In this document: piece by piece, positions 17,903 through 29,900 of the stretch
Layout of the letters: every line of letters starts with the position of its first letter
Position numbering within the stretch: the first letter of the stretch is position 1
From: CAWATZ01 sp963784995
Lineage (GTDB): Bacteria; Planctomycetota; Planctomycetia; Gemmatales; Gemmataceae
Assembly (NCBI GenBank): GCA_963784995.1
Contig: CAWATZ010000014.1
Location: 248,001-312,000, forward strand
Reading direction: 5' to 3'
DNA: 64,000 nt
The notes under the pieces: generated by a model
Databases searched by the model: none
Told to the model about the DNA's origin: nothing
The model's input: only the letters and a program-made list of their open reading frames with translations
Translations under genes and position numbers: made by a program

Positions 17903-20900
17903 TGCGATCCGTGTTTCCTTTGTCGTTTCTGGTTTGGTTCGCTGGCTGCTGTTGCGTCGGTGCCGGAGAGACCAGGCTCGATCTGGCCGGCGATCCCCTG
18001 CCTCCCGGGGCCGTTGCCCGGCTGGGAAGCGTCAGGCTGCGGCACGGCGGCTTCGTCAGTTCCCTGGCGTTCACGCCGGACGGCAAGGGCCTGCTGGCCG
18101 GAGCGGACGACGGCTCGCTGGTGCTGTGGGACCCGGCCACCGGGAAAGAACGGCTCCGCCTTGCGGACAATGGGCCCGGCATCTCTGCCGTCGCCGTTTC
18201 GCCGGACGGCAAGTTTTTCGCTTCGTGGGACCTGAGCGTGCAGGCGACCCTCTGGGATGCCTCCACGGGGAAGCGCCTCGATTCCTGCAAAGCGAAATTC
18301 TTCCGGTACGATCCCTTGCTCCTTTTCCTCCCGCATCGGCACTCCCTGCTGATCGTGAGCGAACAGGTGCAGTGCCGGAACCTGGCTACGGGTCGATGGC
18401 AGCGCCGGTTCCCCGACAGCTTGAGCCCGGTACTTGCCGTGGCGATTGCTCCCGACGGCCGGACGCTGGCCCTGGCTTGCGAGCAACACCTCCAGCTGCA
18501 CGATCTTCGTTCCGGCGAACAGCACGTGATCGCCGAACAGGCGTCGCGGCTGGCCTTCACCCCCGATGGTCAGAAGCTCCTTTGCCTTCAGGCGGGGGCG
18601 GTCCAGGTGCGCGATCCGCAAACGGGCAAGCTCCTCTCGGTTGTCGCGGCCGGCAAGGTCAATCCGCTCCTGTGCGGCAATCCCTGGGGTTGGCTGTCCC
18701 TCAACCCGGCCTGGAAGCCGGGAACGTTCGACGGCCTGCCCCTGGTCCTCACCCGAGACCAGGATCAGCTGTTCGAGGTCCGCTCGGCCGCGCTTTCTCC
18801 CGACGGCAGCACCCTGGCCCTGGCCCAGTACGACAGCCGGATTCAGTTGTGGAACCTCAAAACCAGGACCCAGCGTTTCCCGGTTGCTCCCCTGCGGGGC
18901 GACAACGAGACGGACCACGTGCAGCTGAAACTGTCGCACGATGGGCACTTCCTGGGTCTGCTGGACGTCGATGGCACGCTGATCGTGGGGGAGACCGACA
19001 CCGGCCGGCGTCTCTGGCAAACGCCAGGCCGTACTCTGGTGGATTGCTTCACGTTCTCGGCGGACGGCAAGCACTTGTTCGTGGCGGAGGCGGGCCCCGA
19101 GGGGACCGTGCAGGTCCGGCGCCGGGAGACGAGGACCGGCCAGGTGCTGAGTTCCCTGCCGGGCTGTGCAGGTCCGGTGCAGTTCCTGGCGGTCTCTCCG
19201 GATGGCCGGCAGCTGGTCGGCGGCATTGGCGCTCCATGTCAGGTCTACCGCTGGGACATCGAGCGGCAGCGGCCCCTTCGTCTCCCGGGCCTGGCGGAAC
19301 GGTTCGCCCAGGCGACCCTCTTCTCGCCCAGCGGTCAGGTCCTGATCACCGCGGGCGCCGACGGGCAGTTGCGGGCCCGCAACGCTGCCACTGGCAAGCT
19401 GTTGCAAAGCTGGTTCGGCCACGGGGGGCATGCCATCCGCGGCCTGTCCTTTTCCGCTGATGGCAGGTTGCTCGCCTCCATCGGCGAGGATGGGATGATC
19501 CATCTCTGGCAGACGCGAACCTGGAAGCGGCTGCGGCGCATCGATCACCAGGATTCCCGTTCGGATTTTGTGGCGCTGTCTCCGGACGGCCGGCGGGTGG
19601 CGTCGCGCAACCAGGAAGGAGATTTGACCGTCTGGGAGACGGAAACGGGCCGACCCGCGTTTCGGCTGGTGGGGCACCGCGGCCGAGTCCGGGAGGCTCA
19701 CTTCACCCCCGACGCTCACCACCTGGTCACGGGCAGCGACGATGGCACGGCCCTGGTCTGGGACCTCCGCACCGTGGCCCGGACGGCCCCGGCGGCCCCG
19801 GTCGAGCGCAAGGATTCGCGGGGGCAGCCCCTGCCGGACGGAGCGCTGGAACGGATTGGCTCGCTGACCTTGCAGCCTTCCGGTTACGTGCAGAAGGCCG
19901 CGTTTTCCCCCGATGGCTCGCGGCTGGCCCTGGCCGTATCCGATGAGGACTTGAGAACGTCCCACGTCGAAATCTGGGATCGCGTTCGGGCCCGACTGGT
20001 GTGCCGGCTGGTGTTGTCCGAGGGCGGTCGGATCGATGCCCTGGCGTTTTCGCCGGACGGCAAGGTCCTGGCCGTGGCCAGCGGAGGCGTTCATTGCTTC
20101 AACCCGGACACGGGGGACTGTCTGGCTCGAATCTCCACGGACCGGGCGAACGTTCGCTCCCTGGCCTTTTCTCCCGATGGCCGGGTCCTGGCTCTGGGCC
20201 ACGCTTGCTGGAATCTCCGACCGCCAGCCTCGATTGTTCTGTGGGACTGGCAGCAAGAGAAACCCCTGGCGTGCTGGAACGACCATCCCACCGCGGTGAC
20301 GCAGCTGGCTTTTTCCCGGGATGGCCGCCGACTGCACGCCTGCTGCCAGCCCCAGCGTCTGCGCCTTAACGCGTTCAAGGCAACGGAGGTCGCGGGCTCC
20401 CGCCACGTCTGGGACGTGCCAGGAGGAAAGCGGCTGGCCCGCTTTCCCGTCCTTGCTACGCCGTACTACGACGCTTCCCTGACCTTATCCGCCGGGGGCC
20501 GGTTCCTCGCCGAACGGACCAAAGACTCTCGGTACGAGATCCGGCATGTGAGCAATGACCGGAAACGGCCATTGCTCGTTTCTTCGACCTGTTCCAGCGT
20601 GGCATTTTCCGGCGATGAGCGCACACTTGTGACGGCAGAATCTCCGGGAGAGGTCCAGCTTTGGGATTTGGCCCGGGGAGAGCGGCGCCAGCCTCTCTGC
20701 GATCCGTGGGCGCCGATGCAGCGCGTCCTCGCCGTCTCGAGCGACAGCCGCTGGGTCCTTACCGCGGACCGTGACGGAACGGCCCTCACCGCAGTCGTGC
20801 GGTTGTGGGACGCAGCGGCCGGGAAGCAATGGCAACCGTCTTCCCCCGACGTTCCGGGCGCAATCACTCTGCGTGGTGCGGTTTCGGACCTGGCCTGGCT

Positions 20901-22320
20901 GCCGGACGGCGGGCTGTTGCTGCTGGAGCAAGGAGGCCGGCTTGCGCGTCTGACCCATCGTTCCGGGAAGGAACTGCTGGGCTTGCCGGAACGGGAACAC
21001 CCCTTCCAGGCCCTGGCTCTCTCGTCCGACGGTCGGCGGGTCGCACTGCTGAACCGTGCCGGTGGTGTTGAGGTCTGGGACCTGGTCAAGGGGAAACAAT
21101 GGGCGAGGGAAACGCTCAAGGACAATCCGAATCGCCAGGGCGCGCCGGAGTTCGGTCAGGTCCGCTGGATGGCGGAAGACAGCCGGGTCGTGGTCCTGAC
21201 GACCGAGGGCCGGCTGGGCGTCTGGTCGCCGGAGGGCAAGGCCCAGCCATGCTGGCAGCCGGGGAAGGAGGAGGTGCCCCTGGCTCTGTCTCGGGATGGC
21301 CGGTTGCTGGCCGTCCGGCGGCAGTTCGAGGAAGCCGGGCGGCAGGTCAGTCAGGTCCGGCTGCTCTGTCCTCTGACCGGCAAGGAGCAGGCCCGGTTCC
21401 ACACCTTCCGGGACGTTTCCCGCCGGTGCCATGCCTTCTCTGCCGACGGCCGATTGCTGGCCGTGCTGAGTTCGGAGGAGGGCTCCAAACGGCGGATACT
21501 GGTTCTCGAAACCGCAATCGGGCAGGAGATCGACTACCTCGTCGCTCCCGGCGACGAGGACATTTTGTGTTTCTCTCCGGATGGGCTCTCTCTTATCGCC
21601 GGTTCGGGTCTGGTTTGGGACCTGGCTCGTGGCCGGGAACTGGGCTCCCTGGTAGGTCACGGCGGCAAGGTCCTGGCGTTGTCCTTCTCACCCGACGGCC
21701 GGCGACTGGCGACGGGCAGCTCCGACCAGACGGTCCTGTTCTGGGACGCGACCTGGCCGACCTTACCGCGTCCGCGCTTGCCGGAGGTGGGCCGGCCGAA
21801 TCCGGACGCACTCTGGCAAGACCTGGCACAGCCCGAGGCGGAGAAGGCGTGGCGCGCCGTCTGGCTGTTGGCCCTCTCTCCGGAGCAGAGCCTGCCTCTG
21901 CTGAGCCGGCAGATGCAACCGGCCCGTTCCCCCGATCCGAAACGCCTCGCCCATTTGCTCCGGGAACTGGAGGAGGACGCCTTCGCCCGACGCGACGCGG
22001 CCCGCAAGGAGATCCAGAGCATCGGCGAGGGCGCCGTCCCTGCCCTGCACAAGGCGCTGGAGGGAAAGCCCTCGGCTGACCTGAAACGGCTCATCGAGGG
22101 GTTGCTCGAAGAAATCGAGCCGAGAGCCAACACGCCGCAGTGCCTGCTCGCCAGTCGGGCCATCGCCGTGCTGGAACGGATCGGCTCGAGGGAATCGAAG
22201 CGACAACTGCAGCGTCTGGGCGAAGGTGCAGCCGGGCACTCTCGCACCGAGATGGCCCGCGAGGCGCTGCGGCGGCTGGAACGCTGCACGGCGGGACAGA
22301 CCGGAGGACAATCCCGATGA
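17899..22320 (+). CDS. WD40/HEAT secreted protein, tandem copy 2 (intact)
   Basis: This is an intact 1,473-residue paralog. The start ATG 17899 overlaps the TGA of copy 1 and follows GGAGGA. The signal peptide MMRSVFPLSFLVWFAGCCCV is followed by LAGDPLPPGAVARLGS. Two WD40 blocks are visible, the second beginning at ~645 with LPDGALERIGSLTLQ. The HEAT-like tail reads DAFARRDAARKEIQSIGEGA and ends GGQSR. Wherever a blade is complete the SPDG/LWD pattern is clear, giving at least a dozen blades, enough for two propellers. This copy has no frame break and can serve as the reference for the family in this locus. Confidence 0.88.
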   Translation: MMRSVFPLSFLVWFAGCCCVGAGETRLDLAGDPLPPGAVARLGSVRLRHGGFVSSLAFTPDGKGLLAGADDGSLVLWDPATGKERLRLADNGPGISAVAVSPDGKFFASWDLSVQATLWDASTGKRLDSCKAKFFRYDPLLLFLPHRHSLLIVSEQVQCRNLATGRWQRRFPDSLSPVLAVAIAPDGRTLALACEQHLQLHDLRSGEQHVIAEQASRLAFTPDGQKLLCLQAGAVQVRDPQTGKLLSVVAAGKVNPLLCGNPWGWLSLNPAWKPGTFDGLPLVLTRDQDQLFEVRSAALSPDGSTLALAQYDSRIQLWNLKTRTQRFPVAPLRGDNETDHVQLKLSHDGHFLGLLDVDGTLIVGETDTGRRLWQTPGRTLVDCFTFSADGKHLFVAEAGPEGTVQVRRRETRTGQVLSSLPGCAGPVQFLAVSPDGRQLVGGIGAPCQVYRWDIERQRPLRLPGLAERFAQATLFSPSGQVLITAGADGQLRARNAATGKLLQSWFGHGGHAIRGLSFSADGRLLASIGEDGMIHLWQTRTWKRLRRIDHQDSRSDFVALSPDGRRVASRNQEGDLTVWETETGRPAFRLVGHRGRVREAHFTPDAHHLVTGSDDGTALVWDLRTVARTAPAAPVERKDSRGQPLPDGALERIGSLTLQPSGYVQKAAFSPDGSRLALAVSDEDLRTSHVEIWDRVRARLVCRLVLSEGGRIDALAFSPDGKVLAVASGGVHCFNPDTGDCLARISTDRANVRSLAFSPDGRVLALGHACWNLRPPASIVLWDWQQEKPLACWNDHPTAVTQLAFSRDGRRLHACCQPQRLRLNAFKATEVAGSRHVWDVPGGKRLARFPVLATPYYDASLTLSAGGRFLAERTKDSRYEIRHVSNDRKRPLLVSSTCSSVAFSGDERTLVTAESPGEVQLWDLARGERRQPLCDPWAPMQRVLAVSSDSRWVLTADRDGTALTAVVRLWDAAAGKQWQPSSPDVPGAITLRGAVSDLAWLPDGGLLLLEQGGRLARLTHRSGKELLGLPEREHPFQALALSSDGRRVALLNRAGGVEVWDLVKGKQWARETLKDNPNRQGAPEFGQVRWMAEDSRVVVLTTEGRLGVWSPEGKAQPCWQPGKEEVPLALSRDGRLLAVRRQFEEAGRQVSQVRLLCPLTGKEQARFHTFRDVSRRCHAFSADGRLLAVLSSEEGSKRRILVLETAIGQEIDYLVAPGDEDILCFSPDGLSLIAGSGLVWDLARGRELGSLVGHGGKVLALSFSPDGRRLATGSSDQTVLFWDATWPTLPRPRLPEVGRPNPDALWQDLAQPEAEKAWRAVWLLALSPEQSLPLLSRQMQPARSPDPKRLAHLLRELEEDAFARRDAARKEIQSIGEGAVPALHKALEGKPSADLKRLIEGLLEEIEPRANTPQCLLASRAIAVLERIGSRESKRQLQRLGEGAAGHSRTEMAREALRRLERCTAGQTGGQSR

Positions 22321-22442
22321 AAAATGCTCGGGAAACCGAGGACCCTATGTCGCTTTTTGATGGCGGAACGCTGAACCGTATGACAGAAGGGTGTCATCCG
22401 TTGACAGCACCAGGCGTGCCGTTGAGCGACAAGCACCGATAG
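22317..22442 (+). CDS. Short ORF after WD40 copy 2, doubtful
   Basis: A 41-codon frame (MKNARETEDPMSLFDGGTLN...) begins at an ATG that overlaps the stop of copy 2 with the same GGAGGACAATCCCG leader that starts each paralog. It would therefore be translated by coupling. The peptide has no signal sequence or similarity to the paralogs. Most likely the leader was retained while the gene that followed was replaced, so the peptide is incidental. The rest of the gap to 22565 shows nothing coding; a fresh GGAGGACAATCCCG leader precedes copy 3. Confidence 0.25.
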   Translation: MKNARETEDPMSLFDGGTLNRMTEGCHPLTAPGVPLSDKHR

Positions 22443-22565
22443 CAAACGGATGTTCGGACGGTAGACCGACTTGCCTCCCTGTGTCCCTTGCGCCAACCGG
22501 TCGCGAATTGGGCTCTCCCAACCGTACCCGCCTGATGTAAGCTGGCGGGGAGGAGGACAATCCCG

Positions 22566-25500
22566 ATGAGACGCTTCTCGCTGGGTCAATGGCTGCTGGT
22601 CTGGTTGGTTGTGGCATCTTCCGCCAACGCCGCCGAAGATCAAGCCGATCGAGCGGACGACGCATTGCCTCCAGGAGCCGTGGCTCGCCTGGGGAGCGTC
22701 CGGCTGCGTCATGGGGACATCGTCCAGGCCCTCGCCTTCACCCCGGACGGTCGGGGACTGCTGGCCGGGGCCCAGGATGGTTCGCTGGTTCTCTGGGACG
22801 TGGCGACAGGACGGGAACGACTGCGTCTGCTGGAGAAAGGCCTGGCAATTTCTGCCGTGGCCGTTTCTCCCGACGGCAAGTTCCTTGCGTCCTGCATTGG
22901 TGGCAGCCAGGTTGTGCTGTGGGATGCACGGGGTCAGCGCATCGATTCCTGGCAGTTAGATTCCGAGTCCAGCGTTCAGACGCTCCTGTTCCTCCTGGAC
23001 GGCCATACCTTGCTGATGCTCGGTGACAAGTGGACCGGCCGGGACATCCGCACGGGGCGGTTGCGGCCGCTGCTGGAAGCCGTTGGTTCTTGCGCCTGCG
23101 CCGTCGTCGCTCCCAACGGCCGGACTCTGGCGATCCTGACCGAGAGGTCCCTGCTTCTGTACGATCTGCCTTCCGGCAAGCTACGGGTCGAGATCGGGCC
23201 TGCGCGGCGCAGCGTCCTGGCTTTCGGCTGGCTTTTTCCCCGGACAGCCAGCAGCTGTTTTGTCTGAACCAGGATGGCGCGATCGAGACACGAAATGCCC
23301 GGACGGGCAAGCTGATCAAGATCGTCCCGGAAGAAGACGTCTGCCCGCTCCTGACCCATGCGGATGAGCGTTCCGCACTGATCGTCAACCCTGAGTGGAC
23401 GCCGCAAAAGTGGTTTGCCAGGCCCCTGCTCCCGACCACGTTTGAGGACAACACAATTGTGTTATCCCCCGACGGCCACACCCTCGCCGTGGCCGATCTC
23501 GACAAGCAAATCCGCTTGTGGGACCTCAAGACCGGCAAGCAGCGTCTGCCGACAAATTCTCCGTTGGGCCGGTACTACGCCTGCCAACCTCAGCTGCGAC
23601 TGTCGCCCGACGGCCGACTGCTCGGCCTGCTGGACTGGAATGGTATTTTGACCGTGGGCGAGATGGCAGCCGGAGCCAAGGTTGTGCGTCCGCTGTGGCG
23701 CGGCCCGGAGGAGGGAGTCATCCGGGAGTTCGCCTTCTCGGCGGACAGCAAGCAGTTGATCGGGGTTGAGGAAGGGGCCGATTCGGCGGGGACGCTGACG
23801 TTCCGGGATGCCGTCTCCGGCAAAGTCCAGCGTTCGTATCCTTCGACCTTGAATGACATCCGGTTCCTGGCTGTCTCTCCCGACGGCCAGTGGTTAGCCG
23901 AAGGCTTGGAAAGCAGAAACAAGGTCTACCTCTGGGACATGACACGGCGAGATGTTTTCCGCTTGCCGGGTAAAGGGGAACAATCGATCGAGACGGCAAT
24001 CTTCTCGGCCGATAGCCGGACGCTGATCACCGGCGGCGAGGGCGTGGAGTTGCGGCTCTGGGACCTCGCCACCCGGCGTGAAGTCGAGAGCTGGCCCGGA
24101 TTTGGTGGGCTTGCCATCCGCGGGCTGACCCTGTCCAGGGATGGCAAGGTGCTGGCCTCAACTGGCGGCAATGGGATGACCAGCCTGTGGCAAACCGACG
24201 CCTGGAAGCACCTGCGCCGCATCGATGGGGAATGGGTGACGCTGTCGCCCGATGGCCGGCTGGTCATTTCACGCGGGGAGGGAGGGCATTTGATCCTCTG
24301 GGAGACGCGGACTGATCGACCGGGATTGCGTCTGGGAGGGCTGGCAGGCCAGGCTGTGGCTGCCTGCTTCACGCCGGACGGTCAGTTCCTGGTGACCGCT
24401 GGTTCCGATGGGACGGCCCTGGTGTGGGATTGGAAGGCCGTGCCCACGGTGAACCTGCCTGAGCCGGTTGTGCAGCCCGAGGCTGAGGAACTGCCGTTGC
24501 CCGCTGGGGCCCTGGCTCGGGTCCGTTCGAGAATCTGCCAACTTCCGACCCCGATGGCAGTCGTTGCCCTGTCTCCGGATGGCCGGCTGCTGGCGGTGGC
24601 TTCCGGGACGGAGCGTGCAGATCGATCCCGTTTCCTGGTCGAGTTGTGGGATACCCTCAAGGGGCGCCTGGTCCGTCGGATTCTCCTGCGCATCGAGGGC
24701 AAGAGCCGGGCTCTCGTCTTTTCTCCCGACAGCAAGCTGCTGGCCGTGGCTTCGTCGTACGCGGTTTGCTGCTGCAATCCGCTGACTGGCGAATGTGTCT
24801 CCCGGATTGAGCCTCTCGGCATCGGCTCCAGCGAGGTTGACGTGCGTTCGCTCGCCTTCTCGCCCGATGGCCGGCTGCTGGCTCTTGGGTACGATGCTCC
24901 CAGGCGGCCTGGGAACGTCTTCCTCTGGGATTTGCGGGAGCAGAAGCAGGCAATTCGGTTCGAGGATCAACCACCCGTTATCGGGTCGCTGACTTTTTCC
25001 GACGACGGCCGGTTGCTGCACGCTTGCTGCAGTGACAGTCACCACGCCTGGGATGTCCGCACGGGCAAGCTGCTGTCTCATTTCGATGTCCGCACGCCAA
25101 ATGCCTACGATTTGTCACCGCGCGGGAGGTTCCTTGTCAGGAGAACGCCGGACAAACGCTTTGAGATTGCCGATCCGGTCAGCAATCGGAAACGGTTCAC
25201 TCTGACCGAGAATGCTTACGAGTGGAAGTTTTCCGGTGACGAGAAGGTCCTGGTCGTGTTCACGGAGCCGGGAGTGATCGAACTGTGGGACCTGGTCCGA
25301 GGCGAACGGCAGGGCATCCTGGCCGATCCAACTGTTCCTCGACAGAGGCTCCGTTCGATCAGCGAGGACGGCCGCTGGCTTTTGACCCAGGACGATGCGG
25401 GAACCACCAGAACCATGCGGGTGTGGGACACTCGTGTGGGCAAGCAGAACTTGCGGTCGCCGAGATGGCTCGGCGAGGTCCGAGACCTGGCCTGGATGCC

Positions 25501-26990
25501 GGACGGCAGACTGTTGCTGCTTGAGCAAGGAGGGAGCGTGGCTCGCCTGAGCGATGACTCCGGCAAGGAATGGCTGCGCCTGCCCGGACACGGACAACCG
25601 ATCGATTCGCTGGCTCTGTCGGCGGATGGCAGATCGGCTGCCCTGCTCGATCGCGCCGGTTCCCTCGAACTGTGGGACCTCCTTTCGAGAAAAAAGCGGT
25701 TCAGCGCCACGATCTCGCGTGAGAAGGACATGCGCTTCCTGGATGAGGAAACCAAGGTGCGGTTCTCCTCGGACGGCAGCGCGGTGCTGGCTCTGAACGT
25801 TGGGGGCCGGCCAACTGCCTGGTCGGTGAAGGGCGAAGCGATCCCCTGCTGGCAGATGCCGAAAGACGAAACCGGACTGGCGCTTTCGCCGTGCGGCCGG
25901 CTGCTGGCCGTGCATCGGGACCTGGACGGCAAGCTCGAACAGGGCTCCGAAGTCCGCCTGGTCGATCCGCTGACCGGCAAGGAACAGGCTCGGGTCACTG
26001 CGAAACCGGGCAACTTGCTCTTGTCGGAATGCACCTTTTCTCCCGATGGCCGGCTGCTCGCCCTGGTCGAGTTGAGACGGGACCGGGATTTCCCTTTCGG
26101 GATGGGCTTTCGGATCCGCTCGCTGTGGGAACACGTACGCCTTGTCGAGGTCGCCACGGGACAGGACGTCGAGCGGCTGGACTTTCCCGATGGGGACTGG
26201 CCAATGGCCTTTTCTCCGGATGGCCGGTTTCTCGTCGCTTGCAGAAGCGATCCGCACTCGGAAGAGAGCAGAGGCCTGCTCGTATACGATCTGCTTCAAG
26301 GCCGGGAGTTGGGCCTGATTGCTCCCCCTGGAAAGGGCATCCAGAGGCTGTGCTTCTCTCCCGATGGGAAGAAACTGGCGACCAGCAACGAGGATCATAC
26401 GGTGCTGGTCTGGGACGCGACCTGGCCGACACTGCCCCGTCGGCCTCTGGTGGACGCGGGGCCGTTTGACGCCGAGGAACTGTGGCGAACCCTGTCCCAT
26501 CCCGAGGCGGAACCGGCCTGGCGTGCCGTGTGGCGCCTGGCCCTCGCTCCGGAGCAGAGCCTGCCTCTGTTGCGCCGGCACCTCCCGGCGGCTGAGGTTC
26601 CCGATCCCAGACTTCTGGACCGGTTGATCCGGGACCTGGAAGACAATGTCTTCGCCAGACGGGAAGTCGGCTCGCAAGGAGATCGTGACGGTCGGCGAGG
26701 CTGCGCTTCCCACCTTGCGTCATCTGCTGCGGGGCAAACCCTCCCCCGAGTTGAAGCGGCAGATCGGCATCATACTCGAAGAGCTTGAGCCCAGGCTCAA
26801 CGCGCCGCAGTGCTTGCTCGCCAGCCGGGCCATCGCGGTGCTGGAACGCATCGGTTCGGCGGAGGCAAAGCAGCACCTCCAGCGCCTGGCCGACGGAGCG
26901 CCAAGCCATTCCCGGACTGCGATGGCCCGCGAGGCGCTCCAGCGGCTGGAACGGTCTAAGTTTGTGCATCCAGGAGGACAATCCAGATGA
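22566..26990 (+). CDS. WD40/HEAT secreted protein, tandem copy 3 (two frame breaks)
   Basis: About 1,474 residues are expected after repair. It begins MRRFSLGQWLLVWLVVASSA (signal peptide), then DDALPPGAVARLGSVRLRHG. One base is missing near 23213-23216: frame 1 ends in LLFPRTASSCFV-like junk while the neighbouring frame continues GFRLAFSPDSQQLFCLNQDG. The long middle frame then carries both WD40 blocks, with LPAGALARVRS starting the second. An extra base near 26665-26668 breaks the frame in the HEAT-like tail (VFARRE/ARKEIVTVGEAAL), which finishes GGQSR and TGA at 26988-26990, overlapping the start of copy 4. The two breaks compensate in length. Either the gene is dead or the sequence has indel errors. 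Confidence 0.82.
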
Positions 26991-29900
26991 GACGTCTCCT
27001 GGTGGGTCGATGCCTGCTGGCCTGGTTGGCTCTGTTGTCTTCCGTCAGTGCCGAGGAACTTCGCCTCAAGCAGACGGACGATCCGTTGCCAGTGGGAGCG
27101 GTAGCTCGCCTGGGAAGCAACCGGTTGCGGCATGGGGACCACGTCTGGGGGCTCGCTTTCACCCCGGACGGGCGGGGGCTACTGGCCGGAGGGAGCGATG
27201 GCTCGCTGATTCTCTGGGACGTGGCGACCGGACGCGAACGGGTACGTCTGCTGGAAAATGGTCCCGCGATCACTGCCGTGGCCGTTTCTCCTGACGGCAA
27301 GGTCCTCGTCTCCTGTGATCGGTTCTGCGGTGGCCACAGTCAGGTGATCGTGTGGAGCGCCGATGGCCAGCGCGTCGATTCCTGGCTGGTACGCGATTCT
27401 GAAATTAACATTCTCCTGTTCCTCCCTGGCGGCCACTCCTTGCTGATGCTGGGCGGCGAGCGGACGTGCCGGGACATCCGCACGGGCCGGTTGCGGCCAC
27501 CGCTGAAAGGCATTGAGCATTGCGTGTCCGCCGTGGTCTCTCCCGACGGCCGGACATTGGCCATCCAGGACTGGCATCTGCTGAATCTGTACGATCTTCC
27601 TTCGTGCAAACTGCGAGTCCAGGTCGGCCCAACGCAGGGTAATCATCCCGCTGTGCAACTGGCCTTTTCACCGGATGGCCGGGAACTGTTTTCTCTGGGC
27701 AAGGATGGACAGATCGAAATACGAAATCCCAAAACGGGCAAGGTGGATAGGGTAGTCCAGGCAGCAAACGTCTGTCCTCTCCTGGTTGAAGGACCGGACC
27801 ATTCCCACCTGATCTTGAACAACCAGTGGACACGGACGAAGTGGGTTTGCCGACCCCTGCTCTCTGCCAGGTTTCGGAGCGGTTTTGAATCGGCCAGGTC
27901 AGTGGCCCTGTCCCCGGACGGCCACACACTCGCCGTGGCGTATGGCGACAAGCAAATCCGTTTGTGGGACCTCAGGACCGGCAAGCAACGCCTGCCTGGG
28001 GTCCCTGTGCTGGGACTGGACCGGCACTGCCAACCTCAGGTGCAACTGTCGCCTGACGGCCGGTTGCTTGGTTTGTTGGATTGGGATGGGACCTTGACCA
28101 TTGGCAAGAGGGAAGCCGGAAGTAAGGTTGTGCGTCCCCTGTGGCGCGACCCGGAGGGGGCCGTCTGTCGGTTCGCCTTCTCGGCAGACGGCAAGCAAGC
28201 AATCACGGTCGAAGAAGGCGCCGGACCGACCTGGAGGCTGACCTTCCGGGATGCCGTCTCCGGCAAGGTCCGGCGGTTGTTTCCTTCTGTCTCGGAACCG
28301 ATCCGCTTCCTGGCTGTCTCTCCCGATGGCCGCTGGTTAGCCGAAGGCGCTGGTGAATCCGGCAAGACCTCTCTCTGGGACACGACTCAGCAACGGAGTT
28401 TCCCCATTCCGTGCAAGGCTGGACAATCGATCGGCACGGCAGTCTTCTCTGCCGACAGCCGAACACTGATCACCGGCGGGAACAGCGTGGAGCTGCGCCT
28501 CTGGGACGTTTCTACCCGGCAGGAGGTGAGGAGCTGGCCCGGATTCGGTGGTTTTGAAATCAGCAGGCTGGCCCTGTCCAGAGATGGCAAGCTGCTGGCC
28601 TCGACCGGCGAAAATGGGATGACCAGCCTGTGGCAGACGGATACCTGGAAGCACCTTCGCCGCATCGATGCCGAATGCCTGGCCCTCTCCCCGGACGGCC
28701 GGCTAATCGTTTCGCGTGGAGAGGATGGGAACTTGACCCTGTGGGAGACCCGGACCGGTCGGCCCCGGCTGCGTCTGCTGGGGCCGGCAGAAAAGATCGT
28801 GGCCGCCTGCTTCACACCGGACAGTCAGTGTCTGGTGACGGCTGGTTCGGATGGGACGGCCTTTGTCTGGGACCTGAAGACCGTGCCCACGGTGAAGGTG
28901 CCTGAACCGGTTGCACATACCGAGCCCCAGGAGTCGCCCTTGCCGGCCGGGGCATTGGCACGGGTGGGCTCGACCGTCTTCCAGCCCCCAACCTGGGATG
29001 CGGCCGTGACGTTGTCTCCCAATGGCCGGCTGCTGGCCGTGGTTTGCAGGATTGGGCAGGAAGAGTCTCGGGATTGCCACGTCGAATTGTGGGATACTCT
29101 CAAGGGACGCCTGCTCCGTCGGATCTCCCTGGGCAAAGAGGGATGGTGCCAGGCGCTGGCTTTCTCTCCCGACAGCAAGCTCCTGGCCGTGGCTTCCGCG
29201 CATGCGGTTTATTGCTGCAATCCGCTGACCGGCGAATGCGTTTCTCGGGTTGGCCGGAAAGGGCGGAGTGACCTCGAACAGCCCTACGTGCATTCTCTCG
29301 CCTTTTCTGCCGACGGCCGGCTGCTCGCGATTGCGATGATTTCGAGTCAGGACCCAGGAAGCTGCCCTGGGATTCTCCTTTGGGACCTGCGTGAGGAGAA
29401 ACTGCTGAGTCGAATTGGAAGGCAGCCGACCGATGTCGAGTCTCTGGCCTTTTCCGCGGATGGCCAGTCGCTGCATAGTTACTGGCTACCAGCTCCCAGC
29501 GACAAGAGCCGCGGCAGCCACCAGGTGTGGGATGTCCGGACGGGCAAACGCCTGTCCCGAGTTGAGTTCGGAGAGTTGGAGGAAGACACTTCTCTTCCGG
29601 TTGCTTTGTCGTCACGCGGGCAGTTCCTGGCCCGGGCAACGCCGAACGATCGCTTCGTGATTTGTGATCCCGCCAGCAAACGCAAGCCGTTCACTCTGAA
29701 TGAGAAAGCGTTCGCCTTCGCGTTTTCCAGCAATGAGAAGGTGCTGGCAGTGGTAACAGCCCCGGGAGAGATCCAGTTGTGGGATCCGCTCCGAGGAGAG
29801 CGGAAACGCACACTGAGCGATCCAACGGTTCCTCTGCAGAAGCTGCACTCGATCAGCGACGATGGCCGCTGGCTGCTGACGCAGGACACGGAAGCGGACA

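Noticed and set aside
17710..20406. Very long minus-strand open frame (about 900 codons) opposite WD40 copies 1-2, with similar ones opposite the other copies
   Set aside because: Long antisense frames are expected in GC-rich genes. The sense strand has signal peptides, WD40 motifs and ribosome sites, while the antisense products look like random composition.
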